The notes beneath the pieces were generated by a model that saw nothing but the letters and a program-made list of their open reading frames with translations, was not told where the DNA came from and made no database searches. Source: RPQJ01 sp963846885 (lineage in GTDB: Bacteria; Pseudomonadota; Gammaproteobacteria; Steroidobacterales; Steroidobacteraceae). From it: DNA of 64,000 nt. Below are positions 46,383 to 55,246 of this stretch, in pieces. The first letter of the stretch is position 1. Every line of letters begins with the position of its first letter. The translations under genes and the position numbers were made by a program. The DNA lies in the NCBI GenBank assembly GCA_963846885.1, contig CAWJXS010000020.1:434001-498000 (forward strand), written 5' to 3'.

Positions 46383-47414
46383 GTGCGCGACGCAGCCGAC
46401 CCCCCGGTTGCCTCCTTCCATCCCCTTGCGCAGCATCGATCGCTGCCCGCAACCCGTTCCTGGCTGGTCATCGCGAATCCCGCAGCCGGGCGTGCAGGCC
46501 ATGACACGCGGGCCTGGCGCACCACCGAGCGCGCCCTGCGGCAAGCCGGGATTGAGTTCGACGTCGAATGGACGAGATGCCGTGGCGACGGCGCGCGCAT
46601 CGCAGCAGCGGCCTGGCGTGAGGGGCGGGACAGGTTCCTCGTTGCGGGCGGCGACGGTTCGCTGCACGACGCGGTCAACGGACTGATGCGCGAGCGCTGC
46701 AACGACCCCACCGTTGCAGACGACTCTACGCCGCGCACGCCGACAGTCATTCCCTTGCCGCTCGGCACCGGCAACGATTGGGCCCGTTCGCTCGGAATGC
46801 CGCGCCGCCCTGCAGCACTGGCGGCGGCCATTCAGCGGGGGCACCACACCCTGCACGACGCGGGCCGCATCGATTTCCTGGACGCGACCGGCGCGACACG
46901 CGACACATGCTGGTTCATCAACGTGGCCGGAGCGGGCTTCGACGCGCACGTCATCGAGCGGATGTCGGGGCGCACGCCCTCGCGCTTCGCGTACCTGTAC
47001 GGCGCGCTGCGAGAACTCGGCCGTTATCGGTCACCGGTATTTCGGCTCACGCTGCTGGATGCGCCAGGCGCTGACAACGGCAGCAGGATCGAGGGTCGCT
47101 GGCTGCTCGCCTTCGTGGCCAATGGCCAGTACTGCGGCGGCGGCATGCACGTCGCGCCCACTGCACGCCAGGATGACGGCCTGTTCGACGTGGTCACGAT
47201 CGAAGCGCTGGGTCTGCTGCGCGCGCTGCCGAAGCTGGCGCGACTGTATTCCGGAGGCATCCTGCGCGACCGCGCCGTGCGCATGCGGGGCGCGTCGCGG
47301 CTGCGGATCGATGCCTCACCCGATGCAGGTCTCGAGGCCGACGGGCAATTCGTGGGGCGGACGCCGGCCGTGATCACGCTCGAGCCAGCTGCGTTGCGTA
47401 CCCTGAGCCGCTAG
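46383..47414 (+). CDS. Diacylglycerol/lipid kinase-family protein
   Basis: 343 residues from the GTG at 46383. The catalytic domain has the nucleotide-binding motif GGDGSLHDAVNG near residue 90, the LGTGNDWAR motif near 131 and the family segments IANPAAGRAG and FVANGQYCGGGMHVAP. It phosphorylates a lipid alcohol such as diacylglycerol or a sphingoid base with ATP. It overlaps the convergent LuxR-type gene by four bases. An alternative upstream start exists, since the frame is open into the previous gene. Confidence 0.85.
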   Translation: MRDAADPPVASFHPLAQHRSLPATRSWLVIANPAAGRAGHDTRAWRTTERALRQAGIEFDVEWTRCRGDGARIAAAAWREGRDRFLVAGGDGSLHDAVNGLMRERCNDPTVADDSTPRTPTVIPLPLGTGNDWARSLGMPRRPAALAAAIQRGHHTLHDAGRIDFLDATGATRDTCWFINVAGAGFDAHVIERMSGRTPSRFAYLYGALRELGRYRSPVFRLTLLDAPGADNGSRIEGRWLLAFVANGQYCGGGMHVAPTARQDDGLFDVVTIEALGLLRALPKLARLYSGGILRDRAVRMRGASRLRIDASPDAGLEADGQFVGRTPAVITLEPAALRTLSR

Positions 47415-48145
47415 AAGCTTTGCGGCCCCAGCGCCAGCGTGTGCAGCAGTTCGGCTTGCGACTGCACGTTGCACTTCGAGAAGATCTGCTTGAGGTGCGT
47501 GCGAACCGTATTGAGCGAGAGCTGGAGTTGAGCCGCGGTTTCCTCGACCGACAGCCCGGCGTACAGCTGGCGGGCGACATCGGCCTGAGCCCGCGTGAGC
47601 CCGTAGATCTCGAGCAGCACTTCATGCGTGATGGCGCGCTGTTCCGCCGGCGCGTAGATGACGACGATATAAGCGACTGAGTGCGCCTGGCCGTCTTCGA
47701 TCATGATCGGTGACACGAGCACACGGCACGTGGCTGAACCGGGACGTTTCACGCTCGCGGCCACCACCCGCGGCGCGCTGTTCGCTTTACCGCCCACTTT
47801 CAGCAACCGTTCGAAGCGGCCTTCGATTTCGGCATCGGCGAAGCAGAAGCGCCCGTTGCGGAGCAGCACGCCGTTGCCGTTGGTGAGCACCTGGCGTGCA
47901 ATCGAATTCGCGTCGATTACGGCGCCCATGGCATCGAGCAGCACGACGCCGCGATCGATTTTTTCGAGGATGGAACGCGCGAAGGGCGAGAATCCGGAGG
48001 ACGTCCAGCGGGGGAGAGAGCCGCGCGGCACCTTCCCTGGCACCGCGCGACCCCCATTGCCCGCAGTCTTGCCAGGCTTGGCACGGGTCGAATCATTCGA
48101 CGCGCGCGCGTCCCGCCCAATGGTCGGGCGACTTGCTTTAGCCAT
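47411..48145 (-). CDS. LuxR-family regulator with PAS-like sensor domain
   Basis: 244 residues from the ATG at 48145. A basic N-terminus (1-50) is followed by a PAS-like domain (about 55-165: IDRGVVLLDAMGAVIDANSIARQVL) and a LuxR-type helix-turn-helix (about 180-240: YGLTRAQADVARQLYAGLSVEETAAQLQLSLNTVRTHLKQIF). No receiver domain, so not a two-component regulator; PAS would sense a small molecule or redox cue. The palindrome at 48186-48201 lies about 40 bases upstream and could be an autoregulatory site. Confidence 0.8.
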   Translation of the reverse strand: MAKASRPTIGRDARASNDSTRAKPGKTAGNGGRAVPGKVPRGSLPRWTSSGFSPFARSILEKIDRGVVLLDAMGAVIDANSIARQVLTNGNGVLLRNGRFCFADAEIEGRFERLLKVGGKANSAPRVVAASVKRPGSATCRVLVSPIMIEDGQAHSVAYIVVIYAPAEQRAITHEVLLEIYGLTRAQADVARQLYAGLSVEETAAQLQLSLNTVRTHLKQIFSKCNVQSQAELLHTLALGPQSF

Positions 48146-48185
48146 GGCTTATGTTCAATGTTCTTCGCAGACGGCCAGCCGTCTA

Positions 48186-48201
48186 TGGTCGTACTAGACC
48201 A
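48186..48201. promoter_or_regulatory. Small inverted repeat upstream of the LuxR-type regulator
   Basis: TGGTC-N6-GACCA at 48186-48201 forms two perfect 5-base arms, in the 102-base gap between two minus-strand genes and about 40 bases upstream of the regulator start. Short dyads of this kind serve as LuxR-type or other dimeric operators; none is proven here. Confidence 0.25.
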
Positions 48202-48247
48202 CAACGCTTCTGCAAATGAATCACCCAAATAGGTGAAGACGCTCGAA

Positions 48248-48718
48248 TCAATGGGCCGCGGTGCGCGTGTCGGCATCCATGGTTGCGCTCGGCAGCAGCT
48301 CGCCCTGCACGACCTTCTGCTGTGCGAAACCCTGCGGGTCGGTATAGACGACGATCCATTCGAGCCGGCGTGTGCCGTTCAGCACCGGGGTGACGAGTAC
48401 GAATTCACCCTCGACCTGCTTTGTTTCACCGGCTGCCAGGGCGAGGCTTTCCTGCACGGGACCGGTCAGCCGGCCCACGCTGGGGTCGGCCAGGCGCACG
48501 GTGACATCGGCCAGTGGACGTGCCGAACGGTTGATCAGGGTCAGGAAAATGCGCCCGCCGGCTTTTTCCGTGCCCGCGAACTCTGCCGCCAACTGGTAAC
48601 GGATCACGACATCGTCGGGCGGGGCAGCTGCAGCCCGGCCGGCAAGACCGAGTCCAACGACCAGGACCAACGCCGCGACGTCGACCAGGTGGCTGCGACG
48701 GAATGACGGTAAACGCAC
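48248..48718 (-). CDS. Putative secreted protein of unknown function
   Basis: 156 residues from a GTG at 48718. A signal peptide (about 1-32, cleavage near GRAAAAPP) is followed by a beta-rich domain: FLTLINRSARPLADVTVRLADP, LALAAGETKQVEGEFVLV and RRLEWIVVYTDPQGFAQ. It looks like a single immunoglobulin-like fold. No family recognised. It sits upstream of the LuxR gene on the same strand with a 102-base gap. Confidence 0.5.
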   Translation of the reverse strand: MRLPSFRRSHLVDVAALVLVVGLGLAGRAAAAPPDDVVIRYQLAAEFAGTEKAGGRIFLTLINRSARPLADVTVRLADPSVGRLTGPVQESLALAAGETKQVEGEFVLVTPVLNGTRRLEWIVVYTDPQGFAQQKVVQGELLPSATMDADTRTAAH

Positions 48719-48862
48719 GTGCCACGCTCCATGTGCAGTTGGTGACCTGCTCCGGCCACGGCATCAAGTATCCACTGGGGATTGTATCGATTAGCGGGCG
48801 GACTGACCCTCAGCGGGCGCCTACAGCGGCAGAGGAGCGCCGTACGGTGTAACGTCCCCCGG

Positions 48863-49273
48863 ATGCAAGGCTCACCTGACCCGGACCTGGTCATCCACCG
48901 CGGTGGCTGTCACTGCGGCGCCGTGCGCTTCGAGGTCGATGCCCCGGCATGCCTGGTGGTCCACGACTGCAATTGCTCGATCTGCGCCATGACCGGGTTC
49001 CAGCACCTGATCGTGCCCGGATCCCGTTTCCGGTTGTTGCAGGGAGGCGACAGTCTGTCCGAGTACACGTTCAACACGGGTGTGGCGCGGCACCTGTTCT
49101 GTCGCCGGTGCGGGGTCAAGTCGTTCTATGTGCCGCGCTCGAACCCGGACGGGATCAGCGTGAATGCGCGCTGCCTCGAACCCGCGACCATCGAGTCGCT
49201 GGCGGTGGAGCCCTTCGATGGGCGGAACTGGGAAGCCAGCGCAGGCGCACTGCGCCACCTTTCGTCGGAGTGA
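48863..49273 (+). CDS. GFA/CENP-V-family zinc protein
   Basis: 136 residues from the ATG at 48863. Zinc-binding cysteines appear as GGCHCGAVRFEV, CNCSIC and CRRCGVKSFY, the pattern of the glutathione-dependent formaldehyde-activating (GFA)/CENP-V fold. The family name overstates what is known: many members have no shown activity. An in-frame start at 48782 exists but adds a basic, non-homologous stretch. Confidence 0.85.
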   Translation: MQGSPDPDLVIHRGGCHCGAVRFEVDAPACLVVHDCNCSICAMTGFQHLIVPGSRFRLLQGGDSLSEYTFNTGVARHLFCRRCGVKSFYVPRSNPDGISVNARCLEPATIESLAVEPFDGRNWEASAGALRHLSSE

Positions 49274-49294
49274 GGCGAGCCGGGCGGACGACGC

Positions 49295-49525
49295 TCAACG
49301 GTCGTCGCGGTACCCGTCGTCGTCGCGCGCCTTGACGGGCTCGATCGTCTGCGACGCCGTGACCCCTTTCAGGTTGTTCGACACCGTGGGAACGCGGGGA
49401 CGCCGTGCTGCCCGCGTCCGGGCGAGGGCATCAGCTGCCGCGTCGCGCGCGGCCGCCCGCCTGCGCGAGAGAGCGAAGAAAACCAGGCCCGCGAACAGCA
49501 ACAAACCGATCAGCGCAAACTTCAT
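49295..49525 (-). CDS. Small single-pass membrane protein
   Basis: 76 residues from the ATG at 49525, which has AGGG nine bases upstream; the ATG at 49531 is too close to that site. One hydrophobic helix (ALIGLLLFAGLVFFAL) at the N-terminus is followed by a basic, Arg- and Ala-rich cytoplasmic tail. No family recognised. It converges with the GFA-family gene. Confidence 0.45.
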   Translation of the reverse strand: MKFALIGLLLFAGLVFFALSRRRAAARDAAADALARTRAARRPRVPTVSNNLKGVTASQTIEPVKARDDDGYRDDR

Positions 49526-49757
49526 GTCCATATCCCTGGTCTCGCACGCGCGGTGGCGGCTGCTGGTCGCATGGCCGGACTTGGCCCGCCGCGAATTCTC
49601 CCCGATCACCACCGGGGAGCACAGGGCCATTAAGTCCGCTTTGGCCGAGTAATGGAAGGCCGCAGCGCCATTTAACGCCGTGCGTCACACGTCGTCATTA
49701 CCGGTTCGAGGCGGCCCGCCGTAGGAAACGTCCGACGCGGCGCGCCGCGCGTTTCGC
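49526..49757. other. 232-base intergenic region between two minus-strand genes
   Basis: It lies upstream of the small membrane-protein gene and downstream of the acyl-CoA reductase gene. It contains a G+C-rich self-complementary stretch near 49735-49755 (GCGGCGCGCCGCGCG) just past the reductase stop, which might end that transcript, though no T-run follows. Nothing else was recognised in it. Confidence 0.3.
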
Positions 49758-51755
49758 CTACCAGTGAATGCCCCGCATGAGCGACGCGAAGATCATCGCC
49801 TCGCGCGTCGCGGGCCGCTGCTCCTCGCCTTCGCGCTTGCCCTGCGCGGCCGCCGAATCCGGGAACATGCGATAGGCCGAGTTCATGACCACCTCGGACA
49901 TCTTCGGCATGACCAGGTGCATGATCTCGGAGATCACGCCTAGGCGCGTCGCGATGCGCTGCGGCTTGCGGATGATCGCGTCCGCGATCATGTCGGCGGC
50001 CTCTTCCGGGGAGATGACCGTCGGCATTTCCTCGTAGAGCTTGGTCGGCGCGATCATCGGCGTGCGCACCAGCGGCATGTTGATGATGGTGAAGTGCACG
50101 TTCTCGTCGTGGAACTCGGACGCCGCGCAGCGCGCGAAGGACTCGAGCGCGGCCTTGGACGCCACGTAGGCCGAGAAACGCGGCGCGTTCGTCAGCACGC
50201 CGATCGAGGAGACGTTGATGACGTGGCCATCCTTGCGCGCAGTCATTGACGGCAGCAGGTTCATCGTCAGGCGGACGCAGGCGAAATAGTTCAGCTGCAT
50301 CGTGCGCTCGAAGTCGTGGAAGCGATCATAGGACAGCGCCAGCGAGCGGCGGATCGACCGGCCGGCGTTGTTGATCAGGACGTCGACCTGGCCGAACTCC
50401 TTCAGCACGTCCTTCGCCAGCTTGTCGTTGGCTGCGTAGTCCGTGATGTCGCACGAGTAGGTCTTCACGAAACCGCCGGCGTCGGTGATCTTCTTGCGCA
50501 CCTCCGCCAGCTTTTCCTCGTCACGCGCGACCACGACCACCTTGCCGCCGGCTTCCGCCACACGGATAGCGGCCGCCTCGCCGATGCCCGACGAGCCGCC
50601 GGTGATGACCACGACCTTGCCCTTCACAGCACCCTTCAGGCTGCGGTCGATCGACAGGTCAGGGTCGAGGTGGCGCTCCCAGTAGTCCCAGAGCCGCCAG
50701 GCGTAATCCTCGAGCGCAGGCACGCGGATCTTGGCCTTGTCGAGGATTTTCTGCGTCGCGGCGGAATCGAAACGCGTCGGATAGTTGACGAACTGCAGCA
50801 CCGACCGTGGCACCTGCAGGTCGCGCAGCAGCTGGTTGAAGACGTTCTGCACCGGCTTGCTGCGCCCGACGCTCTGCGTCACGGGCTCGGGCACCAGCGC
50901 GAACACCTTGGGATCGAGGCGAAACGCCATCTCGGGCGCGTGCGCCGCGCGCGCGAACACGTTCAGCATTTCACCCACCCGGCGCGGCTTCGGATCGGTG
51001 AGATGGAAACAGCGGCCGTCGAGCTTGGGCTGGTGGGACAGGTGCACCAGCGCATCGACCACGAAATCGACGGGCACGACGTTGACGTAACCGCCCTCGA
51101 TGCCGACGAGCGGAATCCACCGCGGCCACGACTCGCGCAGCTTCTGCAGCGCCTTGAAAAAGTAGTAGGGCCCGTCGATCTTGTCGATGAAACCCGTCTG
51201 CGTGTGGCCGAGCACCATGCCGGGACGGTAGACACGGAACGGGATGCGGCCATTGGCGCGCACCATCGCTTCCGAGTCGTGCTTCGTGCGGTGATAGGGG
51301 TGATCGAGCTCTTCGGCTTCCTCGAACATGTCTTCGGCGAAGGTGCCGCGATACAGGCCCGCTGCCGCAATCGAACTCACCAGGTGGAAGCAGCCGGCGT
51401 TGACCGCCTCGGCGAACTCGAGCGCGCCCTTGGTGCCGGTGATGTTGGCCTTTTCCATCGCCTCGGCGCTGGCTTCGAGGTCGTACACGGCGCCGAGGTG
51501 ATAGAAGTGCTTCACCTTGCCCTTGAGCTTCGCCAGGTCTGCCTTGCCGACGCCGAGTTTTGCCTGGCCCAGGTCACCCTTGATCGGGACGACGCGCTTC
51601 AAGCTCTCCTTGCCCCAGAATGCCCGCAGCTCGTCGAGCTTGCCCATTGACCGCGGCCGGACCAGCACGTAGATCGTGCCCTTGCCCTGCTGCAGCAGCG
51701 ACTGAACGAGAAAACGACCGATGAAACCGGTCGCGCCGGTCACGAAATACGTCAT
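49758..51755 (-). CDS. Alcohol-forming fatty acyl-CoA reductase, Marinobacter type
   Basis: 665 residues, near the length of the well-studied Marinobacter enzyme (about 661). Two SDR modules are joined. The N-terminal one (about 1-370) has GATGFIGRFL, VSSIAAAGL and YHRTKHDSE (Y-x3-K), and YRPGMVLGH; it reduces acyl-CoA. The C-terminal SDR (about 385-640) has GGSSGIGEAAA, NNAGRSIRRSLALSYDRFHDFERTMQLNY and YVASKAAL; such fusions reduce acyl-CoA through the aldehyde to the fatty alcohol with NADPH. This supplies alcohols for wax-ester synthesis. No wax-ester synthase is in the window. ATG at 51755. Confidence 0.92.
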   Translation of the reverse strand: MTYFVTGATGFIGRFLVQSLLQQGKGTIYVLVRPRSMGKLDELRAFWGKESLKRVVPIKGDLGQAKLGVGKADLAKLKGKVKHFYHLGAVYDLEASAEAMEKANITGTKGALEFAEAVNAGCFHLVSSIAAAGLYRGTFAEDMFEEAEELDHPYHRTKHDSEAMVRANGRIPFRVYRPGMVLGHTQTGFIDKIDGPYYFFKALQKLRESWPRWIPLVGIEGGYVNVVPVDFVVDALVHLSHQPKLDGRCFHLTDPKPRRVGEMLNVFARAAHAPEMAFRLDPKVFALVPEPVTQSVGRSKPVQNVFNQLLRDLQVPRSVLQFVNYPTRFDSAATQKILDKAKIRVPALEDYAWRLWDYWERHLDPDLSIDRSLKGAVKGKVVVITGGSSGIGEAAAIRVAEAGGKVVVVARDEEKLAEVRKKITDAGGFVKTYSCDITDYAANDKLAKDVLKEFGQVDVLINNAGRSIRRSLALSYDRFHDFERTMQLNYFACVRLTMNLLPSMTARKDGHVINVSSIGVLTNAPRFSAYVASKAALESFARCAASEFHDENVHFTIINMPLVRTPMIAPTKLYEEMPTVISPEEAADMIADAIIRKPQRIATRLGVISEIMHLVMPKMSEVVMNSAYRMFPDSAAAQGKREGEEQRPATREAMIFASLMRGIHW

Positions 51756-51945
51756 CCGTGGAGCCCCCTGATGTTGTCGGGCTACCTTAGGGATCGTAGG
51801 AACTCAGGTCAACGTGGCGTGCGTTCCGGCACGGGGTTGGCGGGAAATACCTAACCTGCGGATTGACACACTGCAGCAATGGCCTAGCATCCCGCACAAT
51901 TCATACTTGGGGCCGTACCGTGCGACGCGCCCACTGGAGACTGAG

Positions 51946-52512
51946 ATGGCCAAATCCCGCTCGCGTACCCGCAGCACCGCCGGTTCCACCCACGGACGTA
52001 AAGGCCCCAAAGCCAGGACGGGTCCGCAGGCGGCGCAGGAGCAGCTGAAACAGGCCGTCCACCAGGTGTGGCTGGCCGGCATGGGCGCCTTTGTCCGCGC
52101 GCAGAAAGAAGGCCCCGCTGCATTCCAGGAGGCGGTGGCCGAAGGGCTCAAGCTGTTCAGCCAGACGGGCAGCACGGCCCAGCGCCGCATGCGCGACGTC
52201 GTGGGCGCCGCGCAGGAAACCCTGCAGGGACGCGTTGGCGGTGCACGCGAGCAGGCGCAGGAAACCTGGGACAATCTCGAGGCGCTCTTCCAGTCGCGGG
52301 TGCAGCGCGCGATGCACCAGCTCGGGGTGCCCACCGCGGCGGAGATCCGCGAGCTTTCGCGCCGCGTCGCTGAACTCAACGACACGGTGATGGATTCCCG
52401 CAAGCCGCGCCGTGCAGCGCAGAAATCGGCCAAGGGCAAGATGGCGCCGCGCCGCGCCACGAAGTCGGCACCCCGGCGTGCCAAGGCCAAGCGCAGCCGC
52501 ACGGCAGGCTGA
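51946..52512 (+). CDS. Phasin-family, PHA-granule-associated protein
   Basis: 188 residues from the ATG at 51946, with GGAG about eight bases upstream. The central region (about 35-125: AVHQVWLAGMGAFVRAQKEG, LFSQTGSTAQRRM, WDNLEALFQSRVQRAMHQLG) matches the PhaF/PhaI-type phasin domain and is amphipathic-helical. Both ends are rich in Lys, Arg and Ala, including a PhaF-like basic tail (KKSA, RRATKSAPRRAKAK), which in Pseudomonas binds DNA. Phasins coat storage granules. The gene diverges from the acyl-CoA reductase. Confidence 0.85.
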   Translation: MAKSRSRTRSTAGSTHGRKGPKARTGPQAAQEQLKQAVHQVWLAGMGAFVRAQKEGPAAFQEAVAEGLKLFSQTGSTAQRRMRDVVGAAQETLQGRVGGAREQAQETWDNLEALFQSRVQRAMHQLGVPTAAEIRELSRRVAELNDTVMDSRKPRRAAQKSAKGKMAPRRATKSAPRRAKAKRSRTAG

Positions 52513-52549
52513 CTGACCCAGCGACTGCCAAGGCGCGGAGGTCCCGGCA

Positions 52550-53791
52550 ATGCTCGACCTGCAACCCGCGACAGGACCCAGACGTGAAAGCCACGGGCGC
52601 TTCGGCCTCGCGCTCGCGGGCGGCGGCCCGCTGGGCGCGTTCTATGAAGTCGGCTGCCTGCACGCAATCGAGGAAGCGTTCGACGGCTTCCGCCTGACGG
52701 AACTCGAGATGTACGTCGGCGTGAGTTCGGGCTCGATGATCGCAGCCGCGCTTGCCAACGGCTTCGACACAGCCGACATGGGCCTCGTCTTCATTCACAA
52801 CGCGTCGAACGAGATGCAGTTCTCGCCCGCGCTGTTCCTGATGCCGGCGGTGCGCGAATACGCCAAGCGCCTCGCTGGCGCGCCCGGCCTCCTCGCCGGC
52901 ATCGCCCGCGAGTACCTGCGCGACCCAGGCATGAACTGGGCAGAGATGATCGATCCGCTCGGGCGGCTGCTGCCGACGGGCATCTGCGACAACAAGCCGC
53001 TCGAACGCGTCATGGCCCAGCTGCTGTCGAGCGATGGGCGCACCAACGACTTCCGCCAGCTCGTGCCGCGCCTGTACGTCGTGGCGTCGGAGCTGAACAC
53101 CGGACACTCGGTGCGATTCGGCGAGCCGGGGCTCGATCACGTGCCGATCTCGCGCGCGATCCAGGCGAGCACCGCCCTGCCCGGCCTGTACCCGCCCGTC
53201 GCGATCGACGGTCACGTCTACGCTGACGGCGCGCTGTTGCGCACGATGAATGCATCGGTCCTGCTCGATGCCGGGGCGGATTTCGTCATCTGCGTGAACC
53301 CGCTGGTGGCCTTCGACGCATCCAGCGCGCCACGCCCGCCGGACGGCTTTCCGCCGGCCGCGCATGACCTGACTCACGGTGGACTGCCGGTCGTGCTCAG
53401 CCAGACGTTCCGCTCGCTGATCCAGTCGCGCATGCAGGCGGGAATGAAGGGCTACAAGCAACGCTACCCCCGCGCAGACGTCCTGCTGTTCGAGCCCGAC
53501 CGCGGCGACGAACGCCTGTTCTTCCAGAACGTGTTTCGCTACGCGGACCGTCGCCGGCTGGCTGAGCATGCGTACCAGCGCACCCGCGGCGATCTGCTGC
53601 GGCAGGCCGACGGGTTGGAAGCCCTGCTGCGGCGCCACGGCATCAAGCTCCGGCGCGACGTGCTCGAGGATCCGCGACGTACGTTCCTGCAGGCAATCCA
53701 GGAACGGAAGCGGCGCGAGTATCCCGTCACCGGCGCGCTGCACCGCACGCTCGACGCGCTCGAAGCGGGCCTCGCGGGCGGGCGGGCCTGA
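52550..53791 (+). CDS. Patatin-like phospholipase
   Basis: 413 residues. The catalytic dyad is intact: nucleophile S59 in GVSSG and D226 in YADGALL, with the oxyanion glycine loop GGGPLGAFYEVG near residue 23. No signal peptide, so a cytoplasmic acyl hydrolase acting on phospholipids or acyl esters. It starts 37 bases after the phasin, and a patatin next to a phasin suggests an intracellular granule depolymerase role, but that is an inference. A conserved hypothetical gene follows after four bases. Confidence 0.85.
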   Translation: MLDLQPATGPRRESHGRFGLALAGGGPLGAFYEVGCLHAIEEAFDGFRLTELEMYVGVSSGSMIAAALANGFDTADMGLVFIHNASNEMQFSPALFLMPAVREYAKRLAGAPGLLAGIAREYLRDPGMNWAEMIDPLGRLLPTGICDNKPLERVMAQLLSSDGRTNDFRQLVPRLYVVASELNTGHSVRFGEPGLDHVPISRAIQASTALPGLYPPVAIDGHVYADGALLRTMNASVLLDAGADFVICVNPLVAFDASSAPRPPDGFPPAAHDLTHGGLPVVLSQTFRSLIQSRMQAGMKGYKQRYPRADVLLFEPDRGDERLFFQNVFRYADRRRLAEHAYQRTRGDLLRQADGLEALLRRHGIKLRRDVLEDPRRTFLQAIQERKRREYPVTGALHRTLDALEAGLAGGRA

Positions 53792-53795
53792 CGCC

Positions 53796-54557
53796 TTGAA
53801 ACTGCTCGGCATCGAGATCGGCGCTGCGCCGGAGGAGCGCGGCACGCTGGGCCGCCTGCTCGAGCAGAACCAGGCGCTGCGCGACGTCTTCGCGGGCGAC
53901 CCCAAGTTGGCCCGCAAGCTGCAGCGCCTGCAGCAATGGCAGTCGCGCCGGCTGCTGCGCTCGCATGCCGACCTGCACGCCAACCCGCGCTATCGACTCG
54001 CGGTCGAATTTTTCTTCAACGAGCTGTATGGCAAGGACGCGCGGCGCCGGGACTCCGACATGATCAAGGTGCAGCGGGCCATGGAACGCCTGCTGCCGCG
54101 AGAAGGACTGGAGGCGCTCTGCCTGGCGATCCAGCTCGAGACGCTGTCGCAGGAACTCGACGCGGAGGTGGCGCGTACGCTGCCGGAGGGCGGCATCACG
54201 GTCGAACGCTACGCGCAGGCATACCGTGCAGCGGGTCGTCGTGCCGATCGCGCGCGGCAGATCGCACTGACCAGCGAAATAGGCGAATATCTCGACGGCG
54301 TGGTCCGCAAGCCCATGGTGCGGACGCTGGTGCGACTCGCGCGCGGGCCGGCCCACGCGGCAGGATTCGGCTTGCTGCAGGAGTTCCTCGAACGCGGCCT
54401 CGATGCGTTCGAAGCCATGCACGGCGCGCAGGAGTTCCTGGGCACGGTGCGCGCACGTGAACAGCGCGCGATGGAGCGGCTCATGGCGGGAGACGCCGAC
54501 CCCTTCGATTTTTCGACGACCGCGGCTAAGGGCAAGCAGAGGGCAACGACGGGATGA
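53796..54557 (+). CDS. Conserved hypothetical protein
   Basis: 253 residues, TTG start at 53796 four bases after the patatin stop. It is largely helical, with FFFNELYGKDARRRDSDM near residue 75 and LARGPAHAAGFGLLQEFLERGLDAFEAMHGAQEF further on. The FF(L/N)ELYG-x5-RDxD pattern recurs in uncharacterised gammaproteobacterial proteins of the same size. No signal peptide, catalytic motif or cluster-binding site. The tight coupling on both sides (ATGA at the 3' end) places it in the phasin-patatin operon. Confidence 0.6.
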   Translation: MKLLGIEIGAAPEERGTLGRLLEQNQALRDVFAGDPKLARKLQRLQQWQSRRLLRSHADLHANPRYRLAVEFFFNELYGKDARRRDSDMIKVQRAMERLLPREGLEALCLAIQLETLSQELDAEVARTLPEGGITVERYAQAYRAAGRRADRARQIALTSEIGEYLDGVVRKPMVRTLVRLARGPAHAAGFGLLQEFLERGLDAFEAMHGAQEFLGTVRAREQRAMERLMAGDADPFDFSTTAAKGKQRATTG

Positions 54558-55240
54558 GCGCAAGTGGCCGGACGCCAACTCGAGCAGGCCGCAAGAAGGC
54601 CGCGCGCAAGCCGCCGCCCCATTGGCGCAAGTTCCTGACCCAGGCTGAACTCGAATTGCCGCCGCCGACCGCAGGCTCCACCTACGAGGCCAGCGCGGAT
54701 GCCACTGGCGAGTTCGAGTACGTGCCCGGGTTCGAGGCTGCGTGGTGGCAGTCGAAAGCGTTCGTGCTCGCGCTGGCTGCAGCCTGTGCGGTGCTCGGGG
54801 TAGCGGCCGCGGTCTCGCTGTGGAGCGCGGCGCAGGATCGCGCGGCCGCACGCTCGGCAGCTCAACGTGAACAGCAGCTGACCCTGCGCGCGATCAACAG
54901 CGTGCGCGCGCTGCGCATCACCCCGAACCCCCGCAGCTGGTCCGCCGCGCCCGACGCGACGATCGCGTGGCCCGAGCCGCCGCAGTTGCTCGAGTTGCAC
55001 CTGCCGGTCGGCTACGCCGAATTCCTGACATTCGCCGTGATCATGGACAAGGTGGATCACGGCCGCGTGCTGATGGTCGAACGGATCGCGCCCGATTCGA
55101 ACAAGGAGCTGCTGCTGTCGGTGAACAGTTCGGCGCTCGGGCCCGGCGAGTACCGGCTGCGCCTGCAGGGCTACACGTGGCGCGGTGAGCGCATCGACGT
55201 GGGCTGGGTGCGGCTCAAGGTAGCTGCGCCCAACCCGTGA
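54554..55240 (+). CDS. Single-pass membrane protein of unknown function
   Basis: 228 residues; its ATG overlaps the previous stop (ATGA). A basic, Pro-rich cytoplasmic N-terminus (about 1-65) is followed by one transmembrane helix (FVLALAAACAVLGVAAAVSLW, about 69-90) and an external domain of about 130 residues with VRALRITPNPRSWSAAP, LLELHLPVGYAEFLTFAVIMD and GEYRLRLQGYTWRG. It resembles an anti-sigma or FecR-like layout but has no such signature. Its stop is six bases before the 67-base inverted repeat. Confidence 0.55.
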   Translation: MSASGRTPTRAGRKKAARKPPPHWRKFLTQAELELPPPTAGSTYEASADATGEFEYVPGFEAAWWQSKAFVLALAAACAVLGVAAAVSLWSAAQDRAAARSAAQREQQLTLRAINSVRALRITPNPRSWSAAPDATIAWPEPPQLLELHLPVGYAEFLTFAVIMDKVDHGRVLMVERIAPDSNKELLLSVNSSALGPGEYRLRLQGYTWRGERIDVGWVRLKVAAPNP

Positions 55241-55246
55241 CCGACC

